Shown piece after piece: positions 18,104-25,785 of a stretch of 64,000 nucleotides of DNA. Positions within the stretch are counted from its first letter, which is position 1; each line of letters opens with the position of its first letter. Under the pieces are notes generated by a model, which had not been told where the DNA came from, made no database searches, and saw only the letters and a program-made list of their open reading frames with translations. Source of the DNA: JBBQZU01 sp038207425 (GTDB taxonomy: Bacteria > Bacteroidota > Bacteroidia > Flavobacteriales_D > Cryomorphaceae); NCBI GenBank assembly GCA_038207425.1, contig JBBQZU010000017.1, forward strand, positions 16,400 to 80,399. Direction: 5' to 3'. The position numbers and the translations under genes were made by a program.

Positions 18104-18859
18104 ATGAAAAAGATGATTTACAGTCTATTGGCACTATCCATTTCAGTGGGCACCGCAACTGCTCAAACTGATGCAATATCCCGATTCTTCTCTGACCTTG
18201 AAAGAAATCCCGACATCACCAGCGTGTCAATGGGAGGGAAAATGTTTCAAATGCTCGGTGAAATTCAAGTGGAAGGCGAGGATGAAAAAGCGATTGCTCA
18301 AATGGCTTCAAAAATCACATCCTTCAGAATGCTTGTTGACCATAAAAACGCTGACGCTGCCAGTGCACAAAAAGCAGGTGTCAGGAAACTGATTGCTGAT
18401 TACGAAGAACTGGCAAGTGTGCGTGACAAGGATATGATCCTAAATATTCTGATTGATGAAAAAGCAGGTCTCGTTCGCGAAATAGTATTCGTAGCCGGAT
18501 CGAACGCGAATTTGATCGTGGCATCACTACTTGGAAGCATAGACCTGAATGAAGCAGGAAAACTGGCATCGATGATCGCAAACACGCAAAATTCGTCAAT
18601 TGGCAAAAAAATCAACACGGATAAACTCAAGGTTTACCCGAATCCGGCGAAAAAAGGCACTGAAATCAGCATCGAAATTCCCGAAGAACTTAAAGGTGGT
18701 GTGATGCGAATTACTTCTGCTTCAGGTCAGGAAGTTCATAAGCAGAATCTCAACAATCAGGTAATGAAAGTTAGCGTATCTAGCTTTGGAACCGGCATCT
18801 ATGTGGTGAGAATCACAAAAGACGATGTTGAAATGACTAAAAAATTGGTGATAGAGTAA
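18104..18859 (+). CDS. DUF4252 protein fused to a T9SS type A sorting domain
   Basis: A 251-residue protein with a leader ending in ATAQ. Residues ~22-170 match the DUF4252 pattern found again in the two later genes of this unit: DAISRFFSDLERNPDITSVSM, KMFQMLG, IAQMASKITSFRMLV and an exit GSIDLNEAGKLASM. The last ~75 residues (KVYPNPAKKGTEISIEI to KKLVIE) are a type A sorting domain. DUF4252 proteins are small envelope proteins of unknown function commonly encoded beside ECF sigma factors in Bacteroidota. A sorting domain on one of them implies export across the outer membrane, unlike its paralogues. It lies 21 bp upstream of the sigma-factor gene and heads the seven-gene unit. Confidence 0.88.
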   Translation: MKKMIYSLLALSISVGTATAQTDAISRFFSDLERNPDITSVSMGGKMFQMLGEIQVEGEDEKAIAQMASKITSFRMLVDHKNADAASAQKAGVRKLIADYEELASVRDKDMILNILIDEKAGLVREIVFVAGSNANLIVASLLGSIDLNEAGKLASMIANTQNSSIGKKINTDKLKVYPNPAKKGTEISIEIPEELKGGVMRITSASGQEVHKQNLNNQVMKVSVSSFGTGIYVVRITKDDVEMTKKLVIE

Positions 18860-18880
18860 TTACACACTATCCTTCATCTG

Positions 18881-19405
18881 ATGGAAAAAGAAGAGTTTAG
18901 GGCAAAGATAATGGTGCATAAAGACAAAATGTACCGCTTTGCCCTGAGCTATACCAAATCATCCACCGAAGCCGAAGACATTGTTCAGGATGTGCTCATG
19001 AAGCTGTGGGAATCCAGATACGAACTAAATGAAGTGCGAAGTCTTGAAGCCTGGTGTATGTCGCTTACGCGAAATAAGGCACTTGATATCCTAAAGAAAG
19101 CTTCAACAAAGCAGAATACATCAATGGAAATCGTAAAAGACTCAAAGCAATTTGATTCAGGCGTCGAATCACCATTTCAACAGCTATCTCAACGAGAAAG
19201 CCTGAACAACCTGATGCAAATAGTTGGTGAGCTACCCGAAAAACAAAAAGCAGTATTTCTGCTGCGCGAAATAGAAGGTTGCAGCTACCTTGAAATATGT
19301 GAAACCCTCAATGTGGACATGAATCAGGTGAAAGTAAATATATTCAGGGCCAGACAATACCTGAAAGAGAAAATGTATCAAATAGAAAGCTATGGAACCC
19401 AGTAA
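18881..19405 (+). CDS. ECF-family RNA polymerase sigma factor
   Basis: A 174-residue extracytoplasmic-function sigma factor. Region 2 is clear (KMYRFALSYTKSSTEAEDI, VQDVLMKLWESRYEL, then SLEAWCMSLTRNKALDILKK), binding the -10-type element. Region 4 is a helix-turn-helix (LPEKQKAVFLLREIEGCSY, LEICETLNVDMNQVKVNIF, RARQYLKEKM). Its gene overlaps the next one, a single-pass membrane protein, by 14 bp, the usual arrangement of a sigma factor with its anti-sigma factor. The flanking DUF4252 genes and ABC transporter are likely part of its regulon, which is inference from the gene packing. Confidence 0.95.
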   Translation: MEKEEFRAKIMVHKDKMYRFALSYTKSSTEAEDIVQDVLMKLWESRYELNEVRSLEAWCMSLTRNKALDILKKASTKQNTSMEIVKDSKQFDSGVESPFQQLSQRESLNNLMQIVGELPEKQKAVFLLREIEGCSYLEICETLNVDMNQVKVNIFRARQYLKEKMYQIESYGTQ

Positions 19406-19928
19406 GCTGAAATTGCTAGAAGAAAAGTACTGGGCCGGTGAAACCGATGCGCAGGAAGAAGAGCAGCTTAGGCATTTTGCCCTGACCGAAAAATCCGGGC
19501 TCTCGCAAGAATTTATTGCGCTCGTATCGGCAAATATTGCCTTTGCAAGAGAAACAACCTCCGCGGAATTCGATGACAAATTCTGGAATCGGGTAGAAGA
19601 GAACCGCAACGGAGGTATGGGCATGAAGTGGCTTCAGTTCGCTACTTATACAAAGTATGCCGCAGCACTTATTGTGCTTGCAGCAATTGGTCTTGCCATT
19701 TATTCCATTGCGATAAAATCTGATTCAGGAAACGAAAACACTATAGCAACCGAAGAATTTCAGGATACCTACACTGACCCTGAGCAGGCTTTTGAAGAAA
19801 CCAAGCGCGCGCTTCTTATGGTTTCATCAAAACTGAATGAAGCAGAACAACCTATATTGGAACTGAAACGATTTCACGAAAGTAAAATGAGCATCACCGG
19901 CAGCACTGCCGTCGATGACAACAAATAA
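19392..19928 (+). CDS. single-pass membrane protein, probable anti-sigma factor
   Basis: A 178-residue protein with a cytoplasmic N-terminal part of ~80 residues (LKLLEEKYWAGETDAQEEEQ, a pattern seen at the start of many Bacteroidota anti-sigma candidates), one membrane helix at ~95-112 (YAAALIVLAAIGLAIYSIAI) and an acidic periplasmic tail of ~65 residues. No HxxxCxxC zinc-binding motif is present, so it is not a ZAS-type anti-sigma factor. The assignment rests on the 14-bp overlap with the sigma gene and on this topology. It is followed 11 bp later by a DUF4252 gene. Confidence 0.7.
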   Translation: MEPSKLKLLEEKYWAGETDAQEEEQLRHFALTEKSGLSQEFIALVSANIAFARETTSAEFDDKFWNRVEENRNGGMGMKWLQFATYTKYAAALIVLAAIGLAIYSIAIKSDSGNENTIATEEFQDTYTDPEQAFEETKRALLMVSSKLNEAEQPILELKRFHESKMSITGSTAVDDNK

Positions 19929-19939
19929 GCAAACCCGTC

Positions 19940-20476
19940 ATGAAAACGAAATTGAAAATACCCGCCATACTTATCATTTCACTCCTCAGTGCAGCCAATG
20001 CAATTGCCCAAGACGCCATACAGCGCTATTTTGCAGATTATGCTGATAATCCACAATTCTCGTCAGTGGTCATCTCCAGTAAAATGTTTCAACTCTTTTC
20101 GAGTATAGACCCGCAAAGCAACGGTGGAAAAGAGTTTTCTGATGCTATCAGCGGGATTAAAGGAATCAGAATCGTGGCATCGGAAGAAGTTACAGACGGA
20201 AAAGTACTATTCAGCAAAGTGAACAAGAAAATAGGTCCGGAATATGAAATCTTGATGAGTATTGATGAAAAAGATGAAAAAGTTCGGTTTTTTATTCGCG
20301 ATGAAGGCCCGATTATTAAAGAATTGCTTATGCTTGTAGGAGGTGATTCCAAAATATTCATCATGAGCATATCAGGAGATATAGACCTCAAGAAAATATC
20401 AGCGCTGTCAAAAAGTATGAATGTGGGTGGAATGAAGTACCTTGAAAACCTCGATGACAGCAAAAATAAAAAGTAA
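19940..20476 (+). CDS. DUF4252 domain protein
   Basis: A 178-residue protein with a leader ending in AIAQ. The body follows the DUF4252 pattern: DAIQRYFADYADNPQFSSVV, SSKMFQLFSSID, FSDAISGIKGIRIVASEE, a middle strand YEILMSIDEKDEKVRFFIRD and the exit ISGDIDLKKISALSKSM. It closely parallels the first gene of the unit but lacks the sorting domain, so it is probably periplasmic or membrane-associated. Function unknown. The next gene begins inside its 3' end. Confidence 0.88.
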   Translation: MKTKLKIPAILIISLLSAANAIAQDAIQRYFADYADNPQFSSVVISSKMFQLFSSIDPQSNGGKEFSDAISGIKGIRIVASEEVTDGKVLFSKVNKKIGPEYEILMSIDEKDEKVRFFIRDEGPIIKELLMLVGGDSKIFIMSISGDIDLKKISALSKSMNVGGMKYLENLDDSKNKK

Positions 20477-21011
20477 TCCTTTGAAAACCGTCTGCCTTTT
20501 AATTGCACTTCAATTCACTTCAGTAGCATTCTCTCAAAGTAAAGTGATAGATGAACTGGCTAAAGTAAACAACTATACTACCCTCTATTTTTATCCCAGC
20601 ACGATAAGAATGCTGAGCAAAATATTGGCCACCGACCAAGGGGCTGCTTTCAAAGAAGTAAAAAAAGCCCGTCTGGTATTTACCTGGAACAGCGACGATG
20701 CACTAAGCGCCGAGCTTAGTGCAATAGCGCCAAAATTCGAAAAAGAAGGATTCGAAAGCATAATTACTATCCGTTCTCATGGAAATAACGTGCAGGGTTT
20801 TCTTAAAGAAGCTACTATTCCAGTTTATCTATTTTCGTTCGCCGGCGAAGGCGGTATTTTTATACTCGAACTGCAGGGAAGCTTATCCATTAGCGCTTTA
20901 CAGAGCATTGCCACCATGGACCCATCAAAAGCAATGAATTTATTGGAGCTTAAGGCCCCCGAAAAAGAAGAGAAAAGCGCACCTGAAGCTGCCATAAATA
21001 CCAAAGAGTAA
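20454..21011 (+). CDS. divergent DUF4252-type secreted protein
   Basis: A 185-residue protein with a leader ending in AFSQ. It keeps the DUF4252 outline (KVIDELAKVNNYTTLYFYPS, TIRMLSKIL, FKEVKKARLVFTW, ELQGSLSISALQSIATM) but is more divergent than the other two. The ATG at 20454 overlaps the previous gene by 23 bp. A TTG at 20481, 5 bp after the previous stop, would give a more standard leader (MKTVCLLIALQF) and is a real alternative. Its stop codon overlaps the ATG of the ABC ATPase in a TAATG junction, which suggests coupled translation with the transporter. Confidence 0.8.
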   Translation: MTAKIKSNPLKTVCLLIALQFTSVAFSQSKVIDELAKVNNYTTLYFYPSTIRMLSKILATDQGAAFKEVKKARLVFTWNSDDALSAELSAIAPKFEKEGFESIITIRSHGNNVQGFLKEATIPVYLFSFAGEGGIFILELQGSLSISALQSIATMDPSKAMNLLELKAPEKEEKSAPEAAINTKE

Positions 21012-21910
21012 TGCAGCATATTCTTGAAACAAAAGGTTTAAGTAAATCATTTGGCAAAATCAACGCAGTTGTCAATCTTGAATTGTCGATTCCAAAAGGC
21101 GCTGTATTCGGTATTTTAGGCCCGAATGGCAGCGGTAAAACTACCACCCTTGGAATGGTACTCGGTGTTGTGAATCCTACATCAGGCAGTTTCTGCTGGT
21201 TTGAGGAAGGTACCAACCATCACATACGCAAAAGAATCGGCGCTATCCTTGAATCACCGTGCTTTTACCACTATCTCAGCGCTGAACAAAACCTTAAAAT
21301 AGTAGCTGAAATAAAAGGGGCAGACAATTCACGAATAGAAGTGGTATTGAATCGTGTAGGTTTGCTTTCGCGAAAAGACGATTCCTTTAAATCGTTTTCG
21401 CTCGGTATGAAACAGCGACTTGCCATTGCATCGGCTCTGCTTTCTGACCCCGAAGTGATGGTGCTCGATGAGCCTACCAATGGCCTTGACCCTGCAGGAA
21501 TTGCTGAAATACGCGAACTCATCATTAGCCTTGCCAATGAAGGCCGTACCATTATTATTGCAAGCCATATGCTTGATGAAGTGCAAAAAGTTTGTACCGA
21601 CTTTGCAGTATTGAATAAAGGTTCAAAAATATATCAGGGTAAGGTCTCAGACCTGTCATCAGGCCTTACAATAATTGATGTAGCTGCCGCAGATAAGAGT
21701 GGGCTGGCCGATTCACTCAGCACTATACCGGGAGTTATTAATTTCCGTCTCGAAGGTTCGCTTTTTGCCGTGAGCACAAACGCTGATCTGAATACAGGCC
21801 AACTCAACAAAGCGCTGATAGATAAAGGTATAATTGTGAGCCATCTCGCCCAAAGACAGGACTCCCTGGAGCGCAAATTTTTAGAAATTCTCAAGCAAAA
21901 CAACCAATGA
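21011..21910 (+). CDS. ABC transporter ATP-binding protein
   Basis: A 299-residue ATPase of the ABC-2/CcmA type. Walker A is GPNGSGKTT, the Q-loop region is followed by ILESPCFYHYLSAEQNLK, the signature is the variant SFSLGMKQRLAIA, Walker B is VMVLDEPTNGLDP and the switch histidine lies in IIIASHMLDEV. The C-terminal ~80 residues are an extension typical of this class. It pairs with the permease whose ATG overlaps this stop codon (ATGA). Substrate is unknown; the link with DUF4252 proteins and an ECF sigma factor suggests an envelope role. Confidence 0.95.
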   Translation: MQHILETKGLSKSFGKINAVVNLELSIPKGAVFGILGPNGSGKTTTLGMVLGVVNPTSGSFCWFEEGTNHHIRKRIGAILESPCFYHYLSAEQNLKIVAEIKGADNSRIEVVLNRVGLLSRKDDSFKSFSLGMKQRLAIASALLSDPEVMVLDEPTNGLDPAGIAEIRELIISLANEGRTIIIASHMLDEVQKVCTDFAVLNKGSKIYQGKVSDLSSGLTIIDVAAADKSGLADSLSTIPGVINFRLEGSLFAVSTNADLNTGQLNKALIDKGIIVSHLAQRQDSLERKFLEILKQNNQ

Positions 21911-22710
21911 AACGACTTGTGACCCTTGAGTTTTTAAAGTTGCGGCATAGCCGTGCAATGTGGATATTGCTTGCCTTATACGGCTTGGCTCTTATAGCAT
22001 CAGCGTTTAGTGGTATGTGGATTCTCGAATTTCTTGAATCAAAAGGCGTGGAGTTTAGGGGTATTACGCCGACAGTATTGCCAATCTATGATTTTGTAGA
22101 TATATGGCAGAATCTCACATATGTGGCATCCTATTTTAAAATTTTCCCTGCATTTTTGCTGATTATTTCTGTAAGCAACGAGTACACATACAAAACCAAC
22201 CGGCAGAATATCATTGATGGCCTTTCGCGGGCAGAATTCTTTTATTCCAAACTCGCCTTCGCAGCCTTTTTGTCGATTATTTCAGCTCTTCTGATACTGT
22301 TTTTGGGGCTTGGGCTGGGGTTTACCTACTCTGATGTAACCAACGCGGCTTCGGTTTTCGAAAACATAGGGTTTGTGGGAGCCCATGCCCTGCAGTTGTT
22401 TCTCTTTTTCGTTTTCGCAATCCTGCTGGTACTCCTTATAAAGAGGTCAGGATTCACTATTGTTTTCCTGCTTCTGTATTCCGCGATTATAGAACCAATA
22501 TTGGTACTCATTCTTTCATTCGATTCTAAAACGATTGCAGCCTTCTTGCCAGTAAACGCGATGAACAATCTGGTGCAAATACCCTTCGCCAAATTTCTGT
22601 TTATGTATACCCAGGATTATGTAGGCTTACAGGATGTGGCAATTGCACTTGGATGGTCAGCATTATTCACAACGTTGATCTTCCTTATCCTGAAAAAAAG
22701 AGATTTTTAA
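21907..22710 (+). CDS. ABC-2 type transporter permease
   Basis: A 267-residue integral membrane protein with about six hydrophobic helices: near residues 15-35, 65-85 (IFPAFLLIISVSNEY), 110-135 (AAFLSIISALLILFLGLGLG), 155-175, 178-200 and 240-262. It has the ABC-2 layout (N-terminal TYKTNRQNIIDGLSRAEFF after the second helix). It forms the transporter with the upstream ATPase (4-bp overlap) and ends the seven-gene unit. It overlaps the convergent DUF2452 gene tail-to-tail by 4 bp. Confidence 0.92.
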   Translation: MKRLVTLEFLKLRHSRAMWILLALYGLALIASAFSGMWILEFLESKGVEFRGITPTVLPIYDFVDIWQNLTYVASYFKIFPAFLLIISVSNEYTYKTNRQNIIDGLSRAEFFYSKLAFAAFLSIISALLILFLGLGLGFTYSDVTNAASVFENIGFVGAHALQLFLFFVFAILLVLLIKRSGFTIVFLLLYSAIIEPILVLILSFDSKTIAAFLPVNAMNNLVQIPFAKFLFMYTQDYVGLQDVAIALGWSALFTTLIFLILKKRDF

Positions 22711-23180
22711 TACTTCCCTATTTCCCTTGAATCGCTGTTGCTGCTCACCATCCATGTATGATCAGCCAAAAGTAGCACAGACGCTACGAAGAATTTGAAA
22801 GGAACGCGGGCTCCCCATTCATCAGGACCAATCATTGAAAGAACGAAAGCACCTTCTTCGCGCGCAAACAGGTGGTAAGTATTTCCTATCACTGGCTGAA
22901 AATTGATTTCTGCGGCATACACCGCTTTTGAAACTTCTATACGCTGCCTCAATTGCTCCGCTTGTTTGGCAAGTAAGTCAATCTGCTGCTTGATTTGCAT
23001 GAGCTGCATATCGCTTTGCTCCTGCATGGCTCGCATGGCTCCGCTGCGAATAGATCCTCTTTCAGTAGGGGCAAATGCAGGGCTGCCTACATGATGTGGG
23101 TAAGGAATTAGCCCAGGAATAAGGGTAATCTTATCATCATCAATGGGATTTACGAAGGCATCTTCAGTAGTTACTTTCAT
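22707..23180 (-). CDS. DUF2452 domain protein
   Basis: A 157-residue soluble protein of the DUF2452 family, function unknown. Conserved features are NPIDDDKITLIPGLIPYPHH and VGSPAFAPTERGSI near the N-terminus, a central coiled coil (residues ~55-90, MQLMQIKQQIDLLAKQAEQL), and the end segment NFQPVIGNTYHLFARE followed by LSMIGPDEWG. There is no leader. Its start overlaps the 3' end of the upstream unknown gene by 17 bp, so both are probably co-translated. Confidence 0.85.
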   Translation of the reverse strand: MKVTTEDAFVNPIDDDKITLIPGLIPYPHHVGSPAFAPTERGSIRSGAMRAMQEQSDMQLMQIKQQIDLLAKQAEQLRQRIEVSKAVYAAEINFQPVIGNTYHLFAREEGAFVLSMIGPDEWGARVPFKFFVASVLLLADHTWMVSSNSDSREIGKY

Positions 23181-23832
23181 GGTGTTTCAATTGCTCACCT
23201 GCCATCAGGCTTTGGTACATCTGTTCGAATTTTTCAATTATACTTTGCCCAAAACCTCTTTTTAGCAAGTATGCCCGCTTCGAAAGATACAGATCAAAAC
23301 GGTCCGGTCTGTTATTCATAAATGCCATAGCCAACGACCTGAAAATATGCTGATAGCTGTGATTGGTCCAAATAGCAGCTTCTTCACTATGGTCATTCAA
23401 CAGCTTGCATAGCGCATCCGATTTTCTGTAAAGGTGCAGGAAATCAAACCCTTTCTCGTCCATAAAATCGATAAAAATATCGGCTACGGCATCAAGGTCA
23501 CGTTCATTCACGCACTTGTATCGCTGCAAGAGCGCGCTAGGCCAGATATGATGCCAGCTTACCATCAATGTATGGCTGCCGAAATGGTAGTAAGCTGATA
23601 AGCCAAATAGTTGAGCAAGGTATGCTTCAACTGCATGAACCCTGATGCCAAGAAAGAACGCTGTATAAAAGCTTCCTGATACACCAGATACAGTAAATAG
23701 GGCAGAGGAGTGACCAAAATTCGTTCTCCTGATAAACTGATGGGTATCAATATGCAAACCGTATCGCTTGTGTTCGAAATATGGAAGAAGACTATCTGCC
23801 AAATATGATTGGGCTTCTTGCGGTAAAATCAT
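23164..23832 (-). CDS. conserved hypothetical protein, unknown function
   Basis: A 222-residue soluble protein that I do not recognise. I chose the ATG at 23832 (MILPQEAQSYLADSLLPYFE); the frame is open 39 codons further but that extension looks random and cysteine-rich. The protein is rich in aromatic residues and histidines (YYHFGSHTLMVSWHHIWPSA) and has an all-alpha look. No leader or membrane segment. The C-terminal 17 bp overlap the DUF2452 start, so the two likely act together. Confidence 0.65.
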   Translation of the reverse strand: MILPQEAQSYLADSLLPYFEHKRYGLHIDTHQFIRRTNFGHSSALFTVSGVSGSFYTAFFLGIRVHAVEAYLAQLFGLSAYYHFGSHTLMVSWHHIWPSALLQRYKCVNERDLDAVADIFIDFMDEKGFDFLHLYRKSDALCKLLNDHSEEAAIWTNHSYQHIFRSLAMAFMNNRPDRFDLYLSKRAYLLKRGFGQSIIEKFEQMYQSLMAGEQLKHHESNY

Positions 23833-23909
23833 ATGCCAATAACAATGGGGCCGCGTGAATGTTTTTGAATAATAAATGTTACAGATGTAACTATCAAGAT
23901 TCGCTTCAC

Positions 23910-23930
23910 AACCCTGATTTAGGGTTTTTT
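23910..23930 (+). terminator. terminator-like hairpin on the + strand in a divergent region
   Basis: AACCCT (23910-23915), loop GATTT, AGGGTT (23921-23926) and then four more T residues form a Rho-independent-type terminator reading rightward. No annotated + gene lies upstream, so it would end an antisense or small RNA that starts in or near the minus-strand gene. Confidence 0.4.
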
Positions 23931-24100
23931 CCCGCCCATAAATGTACATTTGTAAACAAAAATATTCTTCTAGAATTTATTTATCATATTGTTTATAGTC
24001 AATTGAATAGGGACATTATATAAATCATATATATTGGTAGAGAAAGCATGATGTTAGGAAATTTATCAAGAACATCAAATCCTTTGGCATCCTTGATAAT

Positions 24101-24108
24101 TACATTTG
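24101..24108 (+). promoter_or_regulatory. candidate -7 element TACATTTG directly before the XRE start codon
   Basis: An exact TAnnTTTG match ends 4 bp before the ATG at 24113, so the transcript would start at or near the start codon (leaderless). A TTTG at 24083 is too close for the usual 19-bp spacing, so support is partial. Confidence 0.35.
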
Positions 24109-24112
24109 TAGC

Positions 24113-24469
24113 ATGGACATTACTGAGCGCATCGCGACAATAATAAAGGTGAATCAATTGAGCGCGGCCACCTTTGCCGACAGGCTTGGCGTGCAAAGAA
24201 GTAATGTATCGCATATACTCAATGGGCGCAACAAGCCGTCGATGGATTTTATAGAAAAGGTGCTGGAACATTTCCCAAGGGTTGATGCTGGGTGGCTTAT
24301 TACAGGCAGAACGTCGCAACCGGCCACCCCAATGCAGCCCAAAGCAGGAAGTGAAACAAAAACAGCCACAGTGAAATCCTTGCCCGTGCTGCCCAAGTCT
24401 AAAGAGAACGTTGTGGAGCGTATTGTGGTATTCTACACAGACCGTACCTTTGACGTGTATGAATCATAA
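24113..24469 (+). CDS. XRE-family helix-turn-helix regulator
   Basis: A 118-residue DNA-binding protein. Residues ~1-65 form a Cro/C1-type helix-turn-helix (MDITERIATIIKVNQLSAAT, FADRLGVQRSNVSHILNGRN, KPSMDFIEKVLEHFP). A short DAGWLITG stretch follows, common in this Bacteroidota group, then a proline/lysine-rich linker and a C-terminal VVERIVVFYTDRTFDVYE segment that may mediate dimerisation. It may be autoregulated through the TACAnnTGTA sites upstream. Its last 11 bp overlap the start of the GmhB-like gene, so the two are co-transcribed. Confidence 0.9.
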   Translation: MDITERIATIIKVNQLSAATFADRLGVQRSNVSHILNGRNKPSMDFIEKVLEHFPRVDAGWLITGRTSQPATPMQPKAGSETKTATVKSLPVLPKSKENVVERIVVFYTDRTFDVYES

Positions 24470-24962
24470 AGAATTAAGATCGGCGGTTTTTCTTGACAGA
24501 GATGGGGTAATAAACCACGATCCGGGCGACTACACCTGTCAAATAAGCGAATTCACCATACTTCCCGGGGTAGTGGAAACGCTCGTCAGGATGTCCAATG
24601 CAGGTTATGGAATAGTAATCATTACCAATCAGGGTGGAATAGCAAAAGAACGGTACACCTATGATGCTTTCTATGAGATCGATCATTATATGGCAAATAC
24701 CTTCAAAGCTGCAGGTGTTGACTTTTTGGGTACCTATTTTTGTCCGCATCACGATGCTTTAAGCAATTGCCTATGCCGTAAGCCCCATCCCGGAATGATC
24801 GAAAAGGCCATGGCTGTTCATGGCATTGACCCTAACAGATCTTTCATGATAGGCGATAAGTACCGCGATATCGAAGCAGCCGAAGCCGCGGGAGTGAAAG
24901 GAATGAAGATTGATGTAAATCAAGACCTTCGAACATTGAAATGGCCACAGCCGGCTAGCTGA
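24459..24962 (+). CDS. HAD-family D-glycero-D-manno-heptose 1,7-bisphosphate 7-phosphatase-like protein
   Basis: A 167-residue GmhB-type phosphatase (HAD subfamily IIIA). The ATG at 24459 is chosen because it starts 12 residues before the motif I nucleophile D13-R-D15-G; the frame is open upstream through the XRE gene. Motif II is IITNQGG, the zinc-binding cysteine/histidine loop is CPHH followed nine residues later by CLCRKP, and motif III is MIGDKYRDIEAA. GmhB removes the 7-phosphate during ADP-heptose synthesis for lipopolysaccharide; histidinol phosphatases of the same fold are the main alternative. Overlap with the XRE gene is 11 bp. Confidence 0.88.
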   Translation: MNHKELRSAVFLDRDGVINHDPGDYTCQISEFTILPGVVETLVRMSNAGYGIVIITNQGGIAKERYTYDAFYEIDHYMANTFKAAGVDFLGTYFCPHHDALSNCLCRKPHPGMIEKAMAVHGIDPNRSFMIGDKYRDIEAAEAAGVKGMKIDVNQDLRTLKWPQPAS

Positions 24963-25035
24963 GCAGGATGATCCTTGTCATAACCAACTTTATGCGGTTG
25001 AATCTTGTTAATATTGCTGTAAGATTGTAATTCAG

Positions 25036-25785
25036 TTGAGTCAAGATCTAAAAAGCGGTCAATACTGCATTTATTCCGAGTTTTATTTTGCCGAAAGCAG
25101 AATGGCATTTGAAGCATTTAAAAATATAGGCAGAGGCCCGTCCATTTTCGGCAATCCGGCTGGAATGGAGCTTGCAAAACCAATGGGAACTGGTCGTGGA
25201 AACGGATTTAGCATCTTTCCCGATTTTAAGCGCTATACTTTCATTACCATTTGGAAAGACGCTTCGGCCGCCAATGATTTTTTAAATAACAACCCCAAAT
25301 TTCGCTGGTATCTCGATCATTGCAGGGAATACATGAATGTGTCAATGATCCCGGTAAAAGTGCATGGACAATGGGGAGGTGTAAATCCGTTTCGCGAAAG
25401 CATCATCCAGAACCCATCAAGCCCACTTTGCGTGCTAACAAGAGCTACAATCAGGCTCTCTAAACTGCATGAGTTTTGGTGGAATGTGCCCACTGTGAGC
25501 AAATTCATGGCTCAGAGTGAGGCCCTATACAAGATAGGAATAGGCGAATATCCAATTATGATGCAGGCTACCTTTAGCCTGTGGCAAAACGCTGAATCGC
25601 TTACTAGAGCGGCTTACAGAAATTCACCCCATGCAGACATTGTGAAAAAAACACGCGAAAGAAAATGGTATACAGAAGAGCTCTTCGCAAGATTTGAGCT
25701 GATTTCAATCAGATTTAAAGGCGATCGTTATTCACCCTTACTTGCTATTTCTCAGCAGGCACAAATTCAAGACTTACCGAGTTGA
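25036..25785 (+). CDS. CrtA-like (spheroidene monooxygenase family) heme protein
   Basis: A 249-residue protein that follows the spheroidene monooxygenase (CrtA) pattern over its full length: GTGRGNGFSIFPDFKRY, then FITIWKDASAANDFL, VKVHGQWGGVNPF, VLTRATIRLSKLHEFWWNVP, YKIGIGEYPIMMQATFSLW and SPHADIVKKTRERKWYTEEL. CrtA proteins introduce keto groups into acyclic carotenoids. No other carotenoid gene is in the window, so the substrate is uncertain. The start is a TTG at 25036: the family's first strand (CIYSEFYFAESRMAFEAFKN) lies upstream of the first ATG (25102), and there is no ATG between it and the upstream in-frame stop. The 3' end overlaps the convergent msrB gene by 41 bp. Confidence 0.82.
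   Translation: MSQDLKSGQYCIYSEFYFAESRMAFEAFKNIGRGPSIFGNPAGMELAKPMGTGRGNGFSIFPDFKRYTFITIWKDASAANDFLNNNPKFRWYLDHCREYMNVSMIPVKVHGQWGGVNPFRESIIQNPSSPLCVLTRATIRLSKLHEFWWNVPTVSKFMAQSEALYKIGIGEYPIMMQATFSLWQNAESLTRAAYRNSPHADIVKKTRERKWYTEELFARFELISIRFKGDRYSPLLAISQQAQIQDLPS

Larger units (their letters stand above)
23880..24110. promoter_or_regulatory. three TACAnnTGTA dyads, candidate operators of the adjacent XRE regulator
   Basis: The divergent region between the unknown minus-strand gene (start 23832) and the XRE gene (start 24113) contains TACAGATGTA at 23880-23889, TACATTTGTA at 23945-23954 and TACATTTGTA again at 24101-24110. The first sits in a longer dyad GTTACAGATGTAAC (23878-23891). The third ends 2 bp before the XRE ATG and contains a TACATTTG -7-like element, so binding there would block transcription of the regulator. 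Operator function and autoregulation are inference; TACATTTG is itself a promoter-like octamer, which may explain sites two and three. Confidence 0.45.
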
